The notes under the pieces: model-generated
The model's input: the letters and a program-made list of their open reading frames with translations, nothing else
What the model was told of the DNA's origin: nothing
The model's database searches: none
Program-made: the position numbers and the translations under genes
In this document: positions 27,009 through 36,372 of the stretch, piece by piece
How the letters are laid out: each line of letters begins with the position of its first letter
Position numbering within the stretch: the first letter of the stretch is position 1
Source: Neisseria sp.
Lineage (GTDB): Bacteria; Pseudomonadota; Gammaproteobacteria; Burkholderiales; Neisseriaceae
Assembly (NCBI RefSeq): GCF_030527965.1
Contig: NZ_JAUMZU010000011.1
Coordinates: forward strand, 24,253-88,252
Length of the DNA stretch: 64,000 nucleotides
Reading direction: 5' to 3'

Positions 27009-28868
27009 ATGAATATTTTTTATGAAGAAAGCGGCCAATTTAAGGTCGCTTCGGTTATTCAGAAAAACGACAACCATTACCAAGCCGAAACACCGCATGG
27101 CAAACGCGCCAAAATCAAGGCGGGAAACGTATCTGTAGAATTCAACGACGAGCCCGAGCGCTTTCTGGAAAACGCGCAAAACGAAGCGGCGCAGATGGAT
27201 ACCGATTTATTATGGGAAGCGTGTGGCGAGGAAGAATTCGATGCCGCAACGCTGGCGCAAGAATATTACGGCCACGCACCTGCACCGACTGAGCTGGCGG
27301 CCACGCTAATCGCGTTATATGCCGCGCCGGCTTATTTCTATAAAAAAGCCAAAGGCATTTTCAAAGCGGCACCTGAAGAAACATTGCGCCAGGCGCTGGC
27401 GGCAATCGAGCGGAAAAAGCAACAAGACGAACAGATGGAAAACTGGTCGCAGGCATTGCAGCAAGGCTGCTTGCCGGCGGAAGTGGCCGCCGATTTGAAA
27501 ACCATATTGCATGCGCCCGATAAGCAGGCGCTAACCTACAAAGCCTTCACCAAAGCCGCCGCGGCAATGAAGCTCTCGCCTTACGAATTGGCCAAGCAAA
27601 CCGGCGGCGTCAGCTCGCTGGCGCAGTTTATGCTTGAAGGGTTTGAGTTGAAAAACTATCCTCAAGGCACGGGTTTTGCGCACATTGAAGTGCCCGCGTT
27701 GGCCGATTTGCCGGAAGCGCAAGGCGTGGAGGCTTTTTCGATTGACGATGAAAGCACCACGGAAGTGGACGATGCGCTATCGGTTCAGGAGCTTGATGGC
27801 GGCGGCAAACGCATCGGCATCCATATCGCCGCGCCTGCGCTGGCGGTAGGAGCGGGTAGCGCGATTGAGAAAGTCATTTTCCAGCGCCAGAGCACGGCAT
27901 ATTTCCCCGGCGGCAAAATTACCATGCTGCCGGATAATTGGATTGCCGCGTTTAGCTTGGATACGGGCGAGGCTCGCCCTGCGGTCAGCATTTATTTCGA
28001 TGTGGATGAAGCGTTGAACGTGAGCAATCCGCAAACCCGGCTGGAGCGCGTGCGCATCAGCGAGAATCTGCGCATCGGCGCCATCGAGCCGCATTTCAAC
28101 CGGCAAACCGGGCTGGATGCGGAAGGCGAAGCCATGTTTGCGCATCATAAATCGCTAATATGGTTATACCGCTTGGCCTTGGCTTTGCAACAAAAACGAG
28201 GTAAATACGATCCCGATGCCGCACCGCAATATGATTACGGCATCGGATTTGCGGAAGGCGGCCAAGTCGAAATCACGGTGCGCGAGCGCGGCTCGCCCAT
28301 TGATACGCTGGTGTCGGAAATGATGATTCTGGCCAACAGCACTTGGGCGCAGATGCTGCATGAACAAGAAACGGCCGGTTTGTTTCGCGTGCAGCCTACG
28401 GGCAAAGTACGCATGAGTACGCGCTCAGAGCCGCACATCGGCATGGGCGTGCCGCATTACGGCTGGTTTACGTCGCCGTTGCGCCGTGCCGCCGACTATA
28501 TCAACCAAAAGCAACTGATCAGCCTGATTGCCGAGCATGCCGAGCCGCGTTTCCAAACCGGCGATAGCATGCTGTTTGCCGCATTGCGCGATTTTGAAAC
28601 CACTTATGCCGCTTACAATGATTTTCAGCGCGAGATGGAAGCCTATTGGTCGATGGTTTACTTGCAACAGCAAGGTATTCGTGAAATCAACGGCCTGTTG
28701 TTGAAAGAAGAGGTCGTGCGCCTTGTCGGCCTGCCGCTAACCACGCGCGCCACCGGCATTCCGTTGGAAATTCCGCCGAAAACCACAGTCAAACTGGCTG
28801 TTACCGAAGTGGATCCGGAAAAACAGATTCTGGGTCTGAATTACGTTAACGCTGTGGTTCAAGCATAA
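27009..28868 (+). CDS. RNB-domain (RNase II family) exoribonuclease
   Basis: A 619-residue 3'-5' exoribonuclease of the RNase II/R family. The catalytic RNB domain is recognised by FSIDDESTTEVDDALSV, which holds the clustered metal-binding aspartates, and by the C-terminal GVPHYGWFTSPLRRAADYIN signature. The first 200 residues are a helical region rather than the two cold-shock domains of RNase R. The C-terminal S1-like part is short, ending at a beta-strand segment. It is closer in layout to the shorter RNB proteins of beta-proteobacteria and cyanobacteria than to E. coli Rnb. It is a single gene bounded by DUS terminators. Confidence 0.85.
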   Translation: MNIFYEESGQFKVASVIQKNDNHYQAETPHGKRAKIKAGNVSVEFNDEPERFLENAQNEAAQMDTDLLWEACGEEEFDAATLAQEYYGHAPAPTELAATLIALYAAPAYFYKKAKGIFKAAPEETLRQALAAIERKKQQDEQMENWSQALQQGCLPAEVAADLKTILHAPDKQALTYKAFTKAAAAMKLSPYELAKQTGGVSSLAQFMLEGFELKNYPQGTGFAHIEVPALADLPEAQGVEAFSIDDESTTEVDDALSVQELDGGGKRIGIHIAAPALAVGAGSAIEKVIFQRQSTAYFPGGKITMLPDNWIAAFSLDTGEARPAVSIYFDVDEALNVSNPQTRLERVRISENLRIGAIEPHFNRQTGLDAEGEAMFAHHKSLIWLYRLALALQQKRGKYDPDAAPQYDYGIGFAEGGQVEITVRERGSPIDTLVSEMMILANSTWAQMLHEQETAGLFRVQPTGKVRMSTRSEPHIGMGVPHYGWFTSPLRRAADYINQKQLISLIAEHAEPRFQTGDSMLFAALRDFETTYAAYNDFQREMEAYWSMVYLQQQGIREINGLLLKEEVVRLVGLPLTTRATGIPLEIPPKTTVKLAVTEVDPEKQILGLNYVNAVVQA

Positions 28869-28871
28869 ACT

Positions 28872-28902
28872 ATGCCTGTCTGAAAAGTTTTCAGACAGGC
28901 AT
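28872..28902. terminator. DUS terminator after the RNB gene
   Basis: 15-base arms ATGCCTGTCTGAAAA and complement with a one-base loop, starting 4 bases after the RNB stop codon. The final AT of the right arm is also the first two bases of the earliest possible start codon of the next gene. Confidence 0.8.
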
Positions 28903-30544
28903 GGCTGCTGTCATGCCACAATCAACCAACAATACGCTTATGCCCAAGAATACCCAAGCCGAACGGAGCGACTGGCGCGCCAAAGAAATGCTGCTGTTGC
29001 AGCAGGTCATCCAGAACCTCGGCAAAGACAACGGCGCCCATGCCACCGCGCTCAAAACCATGCTTCAGCTGATGTCGGAATTATTCGGCCTGAACCAAGG
29101 GCGGATTGTGTTGCAGCATACCGAAGATGAAAACGCCGCCATCGCCTATTCTTACGGTATGTCGCCCGAGCAGGTTGCGCGCGGGGTTTACGCGCCGAAT
29201 GAAGGCATTACCGGCACCGTGCTGGCGCATTCGTATATGATTGTGGTTGACGACATCAATCAAGACCCGTTGTTTCTCGGCCGTACGGTCAAACGTGAAG
29301 AGTTGCCGCAAGAAAAAACCATGTTTATCGCCTTGCCGATTGCCGCGCATAATCGAACGTTCGGCGTGCTGGCCTGCCATCGGGCACGCTTCAGCACGCG
29401 GGCGCTGCACGATGACGTTTCCCTGCTGCGCATACTCGCCACGCTGGTCGGCCAGCTGCTGTATATCCACGAAAACCATCAGGCGCGCACTCAAGTTCTG
29501 CAAAACCAGAATCAGAAGCTCAAGCAAACCTTGCAGTCGCACAGCCAGCGTTACGGCATCGTCGGCTCGTCGGCCGCTTTGCTCAAAGCCGTGGGCGAAC
29601 TGGAGCGCGTTACCCATAGTAATGCCAACGTATTGTTATTGGGTGAAAACGGCAGCGGTAAGGAAATGTTTGCCCGTACGTTGCACACCGCAGGCCGCCG
29701 AGCCGGTTTTCCCTTTATTAAAATCAGCCGTCAGGATATTGACGGGGCGGATTTCGACCGGGAAATCTTCGGCCAAGGGGCGCAGCCCGGATTGTTGGAA
29801 CAGGCCGACGGCGGCACCGTGTTTTTCGATGAAATCACCGATTTGAACGAACAGCAACAGCAGCGTTTGTTGCACGTTTTGCAGGAGAATGCGGTGCGGC
29901 GGGAAGACCATGCCGAAGCCATACCGGTTAACGCGCGCATTCTGACGGCAACACGTTTTAATTTGTCGGCAGAGGTGGAAGCAGGGCGTTTCAATGCCGA
30001 TTTGTACTACCGTTTGTTTGTCGTATCCATCAAAATTCCCAGCCTGCGGGAGCGCCGCAGCGATATTCCCGAGCTGGCCGCATTCTTTCTGCACCGCTTC
30101 AATAGCGTGCATCATCGGAATGTCAACCTCACAGGCGAAGCCATGCAGCAGCTGCAGCATTATAATTGGCCGGGTAACGTCAGCCAGCTTGAACATTTCA
30201 TCGAGCAACTGGTGCGCACTTCGGCTGGCAATACGGCCGACGGGCCGCAAGTGTGGCAGTTATTGTCGGGTCTGACCGATATGCCGATCAAAGCGGCTTT
30301 TCCAAAGCCTGATCCTGCTAAAGAAGCGGGCGGCGCCAAACCGAAAGGCTTTGCTTTGCAGGGAAACCAGGCCCGCCCTTATCTGCAGGCCGATTCCCAT
30401 TCGTTGGAAAAAATCGAGGAAACGCTGACTTACTGCCGCGGTAATAAAACCCAAGCGGCACAAATGCTGGGTTTGTCGACCCGTCAGCTTTACTACCGTT
30501 TGGAGAAATTGAAAAAAGCACAGGCGGCACAACAAGAGCCGTGA
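28901..30544 (+). CDS. NtrC/NifA-like AAA+ regulator lacking the GAFTGA loop
   Basis: A 547-residue regulator: a GAF sensor (about 40-190), an AAA+ domain (about 218-450) and a Fis-type helix-turn-helix (about 505-540, NKTQAAQMLGLSTRQLYYRL). Walker A GENGSGKE (248-255), Walker B GGTVFFDE (304-311) and the arginine-finger region FNADLYYRL are intact. Where sigma-54 activators have ELFGHxxGAFTGA plus about ten residues, this protein reads REIFGQGAQPGLLEQA, so the sigma-54 contact loop is deleted. It therefore probably acts without sigma-54, like TyrR. The start is uncertain: 28901, 28913 and 28940 all lack a good ribosome site, and 28901 overlaps the preceding hairpin. Confidence 0.85.
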   Translation: MAAVMPQSTNNTLMPKNTQAERSDWRAKEMLLLQQVIQNLGKDNGAHATALKTMLQLMSELFGLNQGRIVLQHTEDENAAIAYSYGMSPEQVARGVYAPNEGITGTVLAHSYMIVVDDINQDPLFLGRTVKREELPQEKTMFIALPIAAHNRTFGVLACHRARFSTRALHDDVSLLRILATLVGQLLYIHENHQARTQVLQNQNQKLKQTLQSHSQRYGIVGSSAALLKAVGELERVTHSNANVLLLGENGSGKEMFARTLHTAGRRAGFPFIKISRQDIDGADFDREIFGQGAQPGLLEQADGGTVFFDEITDLNEQQQQRLLHVLQENAVRREDHAEAIPVNARILTATRFNLSAEVEAGRFNADLYYRLFVVSIKIPSLRERRSDIPELAAFFLHRFNSVHHRNVNLTGEAMQQLQHYNWPGNVSQLEHFIEQLVRTSAGNTADGPQVWQLLSGLTDMPIKAAFPKPDPAKEAGGAKPKGFALQGNQARPYLQADSHSLEKIEETLTYCRGNKTQAAQMLGLSTRQLYYRLEKLKKAQAAQQEP

Positions 30545-30592
30545 CGGCCAATGCCTGTCTGAAACGGCACGCAACGGAAAAACTTTAAAAAA

Positions 30593-30634
30593 CGCCCGCT
30601 GTTTTGTGCTTGGTAAAACAGTGGGTGTTTTTTA
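30593..30634. terminator. 13-bp hairpin directly upstream of the MFS gene
   Basis: CGCCCGCTGTTTT pairs with AAAACAGTGGGTG (two G-U pairs), followed by TTTTTT and preceded by an A run. It can terminate the regulator gene on the plus strand. Only 20 bases remain between it and the MFS start codon, so it might also attenuate that gene. Confidence 0.75.
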
Positions 30635-30654
30635 AATGGAAACCAGGTGTCATT

Positions 30655-32085
30655 ATGTCTGAGCCAACATCATCTTCTTACGAATTTTTTGCCGATAATC
30701 CGAACTTTCCGCGCAAGCTGATTATGTTTACTGTTTTTATCGGGGCGTTTTTCGGCTATCTGAACGAAACGTTGCTCAATGTGGCCTTGACGACGCTGAT
30801 GCAAGAATTCCATGTTGAAAGAACCACGGTGCAGTGGATCAGCACCGGTTTTCTGCTGGTAATGGGGGCATGCACGCCGATTACCGCCAATGTGATTCAA
30901 TGGTTTACCACGCGCAACATGCTGATGATTACGATGGGCACATTCCTCATCGGATCGCTGATTGCCGCTTTTGCGCAAAGTTTCGATGTTTTATTGGCCG
31001 GCAGAATATTGCAAGCCGTTTCGGCCGCGTTTACCGTTCCTCTGCTTTTCAATACTGTTTTGCTGATTTATCCGCCCAACCGTCGCGGAACCGTGATGGG
31101 CATCGTCACCATGATGTTCATCATTGCACCTGCCATCGGCCCGACGCTGTCCGGCATCATCGTCGACCACCTCGGCTGGCGTTATTTGTTTCTGTTTACG
31201 GTGCCGTTTACCGTTTTGTCCATTCTGTTGGCTCTGAAATATCTGACCGTCAATCTGCAACCTTTGAACAAACCGAAAATCGATCTTGTTTCGGCGATAT
31301 TATCCATTATCGGTTTTGGCGGCTTGGTTTATTCGAGCAGTAATTTCGCTACCCTAGGGATGCTTAAGGCCGGCATGATTTTTGCAGGGTCGTTGGTGGT
31401 TTTGTTTGCTTTTGTTCGTCGCCAACGGATGTTGGCCGTGCCCTTGATTGATTTGAAAGTATTGGGCTACACGCAATACCGCTTGGCAATTCTGATTCTG
31501 GCCGGAGTGATGTTTGTTTTCATCGGTATGGAATTGGTCATGCCGATGTATATGCAGCAGGTAATCATGCTGTCGGCCACGGCCACCGGCTTGGTGTTGC
31601 TGCCGGGTAGCGTGGCTGAAGCGGTTTTGTCGCCTCTGATGGGCCGTCTGTTGGATAAAAAGGGTGCGCGCCGGATTGTGATACCCGGCGTTTGTTTGCT
31701 ATTGATCGCGTTTGTATTGATGCTGTTGCTGTTTCGAGCCGACAGCCCGACATGGTTGCTGGCTGTGGTATTCACACTGGTGCCGGCCTCGGCCGCCATG
31801 ATTATGGTAACGGAAACGCATGGTTTGAACGCCTTGCCGAAACCGATGTATCCGCACGGAACGGCCATTATCAGCACGGTCAACCCGATTGCGGGGGCAT
31901 TGGGCGCCGCCTTTTTTGTGGGTACGACGCAGGTTGGCGAGCAGATTATGCTGATGCAGAAAGGCGCGCCGCAAACCGCTTTGATGCACGGTGTGCATTG
32001 GGCATTCGGCGCAGGATTGATTATGGCCGCGTTGGTGGCACTGTGCGCGTTCAAGTTAAAAAGCCATGAGCGGGGTGGCGCGTAA
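30655..32085 (+). CDS. MFS multidrug efflux transporter, DHA2 (EmrB/QacA-like) family
   Basis: A 476-residue proton-coupled exporter with about 14 hydrophobic helices. DHA2 features are visible: ETLLNVALTTLMQEFHV (D/E-x-T-x-x-N-V-A-L motif) in helix 1, VQWISTGFLLVMGACTPI, the antiporter motif C-like region IAPAIGPTLSGIIVDHLGWR, and NRRGTVMG. The start at 30655 has AGGTG upstream; the frame extends 17 codons further but into the hairpin. No EmrA-type partner is adjacent. Substrate unknown. Confidence 0.88.
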   Translation: MSEPTSSSYEFFADNPNFPRKLIMFTVFIGAFFGYLNETLLNVALTTLMQEFHVERTTVQWISTGFLLVMGACTPITANVIQWFTTRNMLMITMGTFLIGSLIAAFAQSFDVLLAGRILQAVSAAFTVPLLFNTVLLIYPPNRRGTVMGIVTMMFIIAPAIGPTLSGIIVDHLGWRYLFLFTVPFTVLSILLALKYLTVNLQPLNKPKIDLVSAILSIIGFGGLVYSSSNFATLGMLKAGMIFAGSLVVLFAFVRRQRMLAVPLIDLKVLGYTQYRLAILILAGVMFVFIGMELVMPMYMQQVIMLSATATGLVLLPGSVAEAVLSPLMGRLLDKKGARRIVIPGVCLLLIAFVLMLLLFRADSPTWLLAVVFTLVPASAAMIMVTETHGLNALPKPMYPHGTAIISTVNPIAGALGAAFFVGTTQVGEQIMLMQKGAPQTALMHGVHWAFGAGLIMAALVALCAFKLKSHERGGA

Positions 32086-32116
32086 AAATACGCTTCCTAT
32101 CGAACTATGTATGACG

Positions 32117-32165
32117 AAAATAAAACCTCGGAATTCAAGTATATCGATTCCGAGGTTTTATTTTT
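32117..32165. terminator. Strong bidirectional terminator
   Basis: 18-base perfect arms AAAATAAAACCTCGGAAT and complement around a 12-base loop, between the convergent MFS gene and the small membrane protein gene. It is not DUS-based. Confidence 0.9.
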
Positions 32166-32218
32166 GGGCACTGCTCAATCTGCCGAAAGGCAGATCAAAA
32201 GGCTGTAAATTTTGATGA

Positions 32219-32530
32219 TTAAGCCATTTTGGGCAAAAGCGGTACGCACCAAGTAAGCAGACCGCCCACGGCAGCGCCGGCGAAAATATACATAAACGGC
32301 ATGGCGGGCATTAATAAGGTCATGGCAATGCCGAATAAAACCAAACCGCTGATAGCGCGCATATGAGCCGATTGAATCAGCAAAGAAGATAAGAAAGCCG
32401 CCAGAATGCAATTAACAGCCAGCATTTGGTTTAAATAAGCGGTACCTGCAATCATCAAGAGCACCGGTGCCAACAAAATGCCGGAAGCGGTTAAAAATAA
32501 AGCGATGTTGCGAAGGTTGTTTTGAGGCAT
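32219..32530 (-). CDS. Small hydrophobic membrane protein, unknown
   Basis: A 103-residue protein with four hydrophobic segments (about 7-29, 34-52, 58-76 and 78-96) and very few charged residues. The minus-strand ATG at 32530 is preceded by AGAGAAACCCCAC. I do not recognise a family. It stands alone, convergent to the MFS gene. Confidence 0.6.
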   Translation of the reverse strand: MPQNNLRNIALFLTASGILLAPVLLMIAGTAYLNQMLAVNCILAAFLSSLLIQSAHMRAISGLVLFGIAMTLLMPAMPFMYIFAGAAVGGLLTWCVPLLPKMA

Positions 32531-33007
32531 GTGGGGTTTCTCTTACTAAGATTGACGGATACATTTTATCTGCTAAATCAATCTGGGGGAGCTGCTAAAA
32601 CTTTTTTTTACCCATTCATACATAAGATGCCTGTCTGAAAAATCGGTTAGGTATGGTGTAAATGGTTTTGTTTGGTTTTATTGTTGAGATAATTAATTGT
32701 TTTAAATATAGTTTCTTTAATCAAGGTAGAAGTGATCATTTTTTATGATAATAATTACTGTTGCAATATAACAACCAAGCGGCTTGTATTTTGTTTAAAC
32801 GGTATGTTGATTAACAGAAACAGAGCTGAATGAGTAGAAAGGAGGATGAGTCTGATGACTGGAGAGCGGTGGAACGTAGAGGCAATCCGAATTTGCAGCA
32901 GGCTGTCTTTATCAGCCGATGCTTGATTGAAACTTTAAGACGAAATAAGAGAAAAAGAGATTGGGGGCGAGTTATTTTTTTAGCCGAGCATTGGGGTTTT
33001 AAAATAA
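32531..33007. other. AT-rich region with possible small ORFs
   Basis: About 480 AT-rich bases between the small membrane protein and the dapB terminator. There is one single DUS at about 32628. A plus-strand frame at 32830-33045 (71 codons) has no ribosome site and ends in the dapB terminator. A second frame at 32855-32926 (23 codons, MTGERWNVEAIRICSRLSLS...) has a consensus AGGAGG nine bases upstream. Neither resembles a known protein, so neither is called as a gene. Confidence 0.4.
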
Positions 33008-33034
33008 ACAACGGACGGCACTGCCGTCCGTTTG
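33008..33034 (-). terminator. Terminator of dapB
   Basis: On the minus strand ACGGACGGCA and TGCCGTCCGT form a tight hairpin followed by TGTTTATTTT. It lies 14 bases after the dapB stop codon. Confidence 0.8.
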
Positions 33035-33047
33035 AAATAACCTAAGT

Positions 33048-33875
<828 letters not shown>

Positions 33876-34313
33876 TTAACGGTCGGGTGCCCATATCGGC
33901 TCGGGTGCGCTTTGGGTTTGCGCAGCGGATTGCTGTTGCACGGCTTGCTCGCCGTAGCGTGCTTTGAGCTGGTTGATGGCATATTCGATGGCATCGCCTT
34001 CGGCTTTGACCAGTTGGTCGTTTTGGAAGGTGAGGGTAAGGTTGCGCAGCTCTTGAATGATGCCGTTTCGGCTGATTTCAAAAGTGTAGTCCCATTGGTT
34101 GGAGCGGAAGGCGGGGCGCAACAGCGGCGTACCCAGCAAGGCTTGAACTTGCTCGCGGCTCATGCCCGGTTGCAGAGAGGCGACTGTGCGCGGATCTAGC
34201 TCGTTGCCTTGCACGACTTTCAGTTTGTAGGAGGGAATATTGGAGATGCGCTCGGCATTGCAACCGACCAGGCCGGTGGCGAGGAGGAGGGCAAGAAGGA
34301 GGGGTTTGTTCAC
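33876..34313 (-). CDS. bamE: Outer membrane assembly lipoprotein BamE
   Basis: Accessory lipoprotein of the beta-barrel assembly machine. The product is 145 residues. The signal peptide ends in the lipobox LVGC (Cys18). The SmpA/OmlA domain follows with YKLKVVQGNEL, PGMSREQVQALLGTPLL and the WDYTFE strand. A Gln/Ala/Pro-rich tail ends the protein. It is divergent from fur. Confidence 0.94.
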   Translation of the reverse strand: MNKPLLLALLLATGLVGCNAERISNIPSYKLKVVQGNELDPRTVASLQPGMSREQVQALLGTPLLRPAFRSNQWDYTFEISRNGIIQELRNLTLTFQNDQLVKAEGDAIEYAINQLKARYGEQAVQQQSAAQTQSAPEPIWAPDR

Positions 34314-34470
34314 GTTGTTACCTTTCCGATGGGGGTCAAGTGTGTTTAATAGGCCTTGTTGTATAAAGGTTTACCAATTAAAAACCTTTATCATCCGATA
34401 GTGGGCAAATGGCTTAAAAATGCGTATTATAACGACATTCACATTATTTCGGTACGGATAGAAAGATACT

Positions 34471-34899
34471 ATGGAAAGCAATATCGCACAATTAAAAGAC
34501 AGTGGTTTGAAAGTAACGGGGCCGCGCCTGAAGATTCTGGATTTGTTTGAAACCCATGCAGACGAGCATTTGAGCGCTGAAGATGTTTACCGGATTTTGC
34601 TTGAGGAAGATGTTGAAATCGGGGTGGCGACGATTTATCGCGTGCTGACCCAATTCGAGCAGGCGGGTATTTTGTTGCGCCACCATTTTGAAACCGGCAA
34701 AGCGGTTTATGAGTTGAACGTGGGCGGCCACCATGACCATATCGTTTGCGTAAAATGCGGTAAAGTAACCGAATTCCATAACGAAGACATCGAACATCTG
34801 CAAGATAAAATCGCCCGTGAAAACGGCTTCCGTATTGTAGATCATGCGTTGTATATGTATGGCATCTGCAGCGAATGCCAAAAGAGAGAGCACCGCTGA
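34471..34899 (+). CDS. fur: Ferric uptake regulator Fur
   Basis: Fe(II)-dependent global repressor. The product is 142 residues. The N-terminal winged helix ([26 protein letters not shown] block [17 protein letters not shown]) is followed by the metal-binding domain with [28 protein letters not shown] and C-terminal CSEC. The start ATG has only a weak ribosome site (GATAGAAAGATACT). I see no convincing Fur box in the 157-base fur-bamE gap. Confidence 0.97.
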   Translation: MESNIAQLKDSGLKVTGPRLKILDLFETHADEHLSAEDVYRILLEEDVEIGVATIYRVLTQFEQAGILLRHHFETGKAVYELNVGGHHDHIVCVKCGKVTEFHNEDIEHLQDKIARENGFRIVDHALYMYGICSECQKREHR

Positions 34900-34937
34900 T
34901 ACGGCGGTTGTCGTTCGCTCGGTATCAATTGTTATTG

Positions 34938-34975
34938 TTTCAGACAGGCATTTATGAAGGAATGCCTGTCTGAAA
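34938..34975. repeat. Outward-facing DUS pair between fur and aat
   Basis: 15-base arms TTTCAGACAGGCATT and AATGCCTGTCTGAAA around an eight-base loop. Orientation is opposite to most pairs in this window, but the RNA hairpin is equivalent. The following ACGTTTT gives a weak T run for fur termination. Confidence 0.7.
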
Positions 34976-35011
34976 ACGTTTTCCGGCATGGCGCTTAATG
35001 TTATAGAGTGT

Positions 35012-35752
35012 ATGGATATTCCGTTTTTCCCGCCCGAAGATTATCGTTTCCCGCATCCTGACGTGGCTTTGGTTGAGCATGAAGGGTTGATTGGCGTAAG
35101 CATGGATTTGGCGGTTCCGCGGCTGCTGGCGGCATATCCGTTGGGGATTTTTCCGTGGTTTGAGGAAAACGGCCTCTTTTTCTGGTATACCATTGCGCCG
35201 CGCACCATTCTTTATCCTGAGAAAATCCATATCGGCCGTTCGTTGGCCAAAACCTTGCGCAACAAGCCGTATGTGGTAACGGTAAACCGGTGTTTCTCTG
35301 AGGTTATCGCGGCTTGCTCGCAAGTTGTGCGGGGAGGGCAGAGCGGTTCGTGGATTGCGCCTGCTTTCAGACAGGCCTATGCGGCATTGCACCAAGCAGG
35401 TTACGCCCATTCGTTTGAATGCTGGTATCCTGATGATGCGGGCGAGCTGAGTTTGGCCGGCGGGCTGTACGGTGTGCAAATCGGCCGCGTTTTTTTCGGT
35501 GAATCCATGTTTGCCACTCGGCCGGACGCTTCTAAAATTGCCTTTGCCTGCGCCGTGCCTTATTTGGCGGCATGCGGCGTGCAATTAATCGACTGCCAAC
35601 AAGATACACACCATTTGGCGCGGTTCGGCTCGGAGAATATGGCATTTGACGATTTCAGACAGGCTTTGGCTGAGCTGACGGCGCAATCTTTGGATACTCC
35701 GGTTGAGCGGGGTGTGATTGCGTGCAATATTATTGATGAGTCGCTTGATTGA
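35012..35752 (+). CDS. aat: Leucyl/phenylalanyl-tRNA-protein transferase
   Basis: Adds Leu or Phe to N-terminal Arg/Lys of proteins, marking them for ClpAP. The product is 246 residues from the ATG at 35012 (MDIPFFPPEDYRFP, the normal N-terminus). An ATG at 34988 is also in frame. Motifs: GLIGVSMDLAVPRLLAAY, GIFPWFEENGLFFWYT, GSWIAPAFRQAYAALHQAGYAHSFE (quoted in part) and GESMFATRPDASKIA. Two copies of the DUS core lie inside the coding sequence near 35367 and 35655. Confidence 0.95.
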   Translation: MDIPFFPPEDYRFPHPDVALVEHEGLIGVSMDLAVPRLLAAYPLGIFPWFEENGLFFWYTIAPRTILYPEKIHIGRSLAKTLRNKPYVVTVNRCFSEVIAACSQVVRGGQSGSWIAPAFRQAYAALHQAGYAHSFECWYPDDAGELSLAGGLYGVQIGRVFFGESMFATRPDASKIAFACAVPYLAACGVQLIDCQQDTHHLARFGSENMAFDDFRQALAELTAQSLDTPVERGVIACNIIDESLD

Positions 35753-35780
35753 AGCCGCCTTTGGATGTGGTTATTGCCGT

Positions 35781-36239
35781 TTACATTTCGCCGCGTTGCA
35801 GCTTGTCGGCCAGAATCGTGCAGCACGTGGTCAGCAGCTGGCGGGTTTCTTCAAAATTATGCGTATACCATGGATCGGGCACATGGTTGTAACCGCTTTG
35901 GGGCGACAATTCGGTAATTTGAAAAATCTTTTTCGGGTGGCGGCCGAAACGTTTTTCCAACTCCCGCAAATTATCGTCATCCATGGCAATCAGATAATCG
36001 AACTCTGCAAAATCGGTATCGCGTACGCGGCGGCTGGTAAAATCGTTGCTTGTGATGCCCAATCCCTTCAAAACTTTTGCGGTGCCTTGGTGCATGCCTT
36101 CTCCGTCGTGCCAGCCGGACGTGCCCGCACTCGCGCTTTTAGCGCTCAGCCCGCGTTCGGCGGCGATTTGCCGGAACAGGTATTCGGCCATCGGAGAGCG
36201 GCAGATGTTGCCGAGGCAGACAAACAGGATTTTTTTCAT
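35781..36239 (-). CDS. Low-molecular-weight protein-tyrosine phosphatase
   Basis: A 152-residue cytoplasmic phosphatase. The P-loop CLGNICRS (catalytic Cys8, Arg14) is at the N-terminus and the general-acid motif DPWY near residue 120. In other bacteria such enzymes act on BY-kinases of exopolysaccharide systems, but no kinase gene is nearby. It is convergent with aat and stands alone. Confidence 0.93.
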   Translation of the reverse strand: MKKILFVCLGNICRSPMAEYLFRQIAAERGLSAKSASAGTSGWHDGEGMHQGTAKVLKGLGITSNDFTSRRVRDTDFAEFDYLIAMDDDNLRELEKRFGRHPKKIFQITELSPQSGYNHVPDPWYTHNFEETRQLLTTCCTILADKLQRGEM

Positions 36240-36372
36240 TCGTAACCTTTTTAAACATACAATTCGGAAAGGGCAGCAGTATCGCCGATTTTCTGATGAC
36301 CGAGCAACCCGCGCGCGGCGTTGTAAGGTACAATACGCTTCGTTTTTCTCTTGATTTCAAACAGGATAGATC

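Noticed and set aside
34314..34470. Fur-box autoregulation site before fur
   Set aside because: AT-rich segments near 34375 only loosely resemble GATAATGATAATCATTATC; too degenerate to call by eye.
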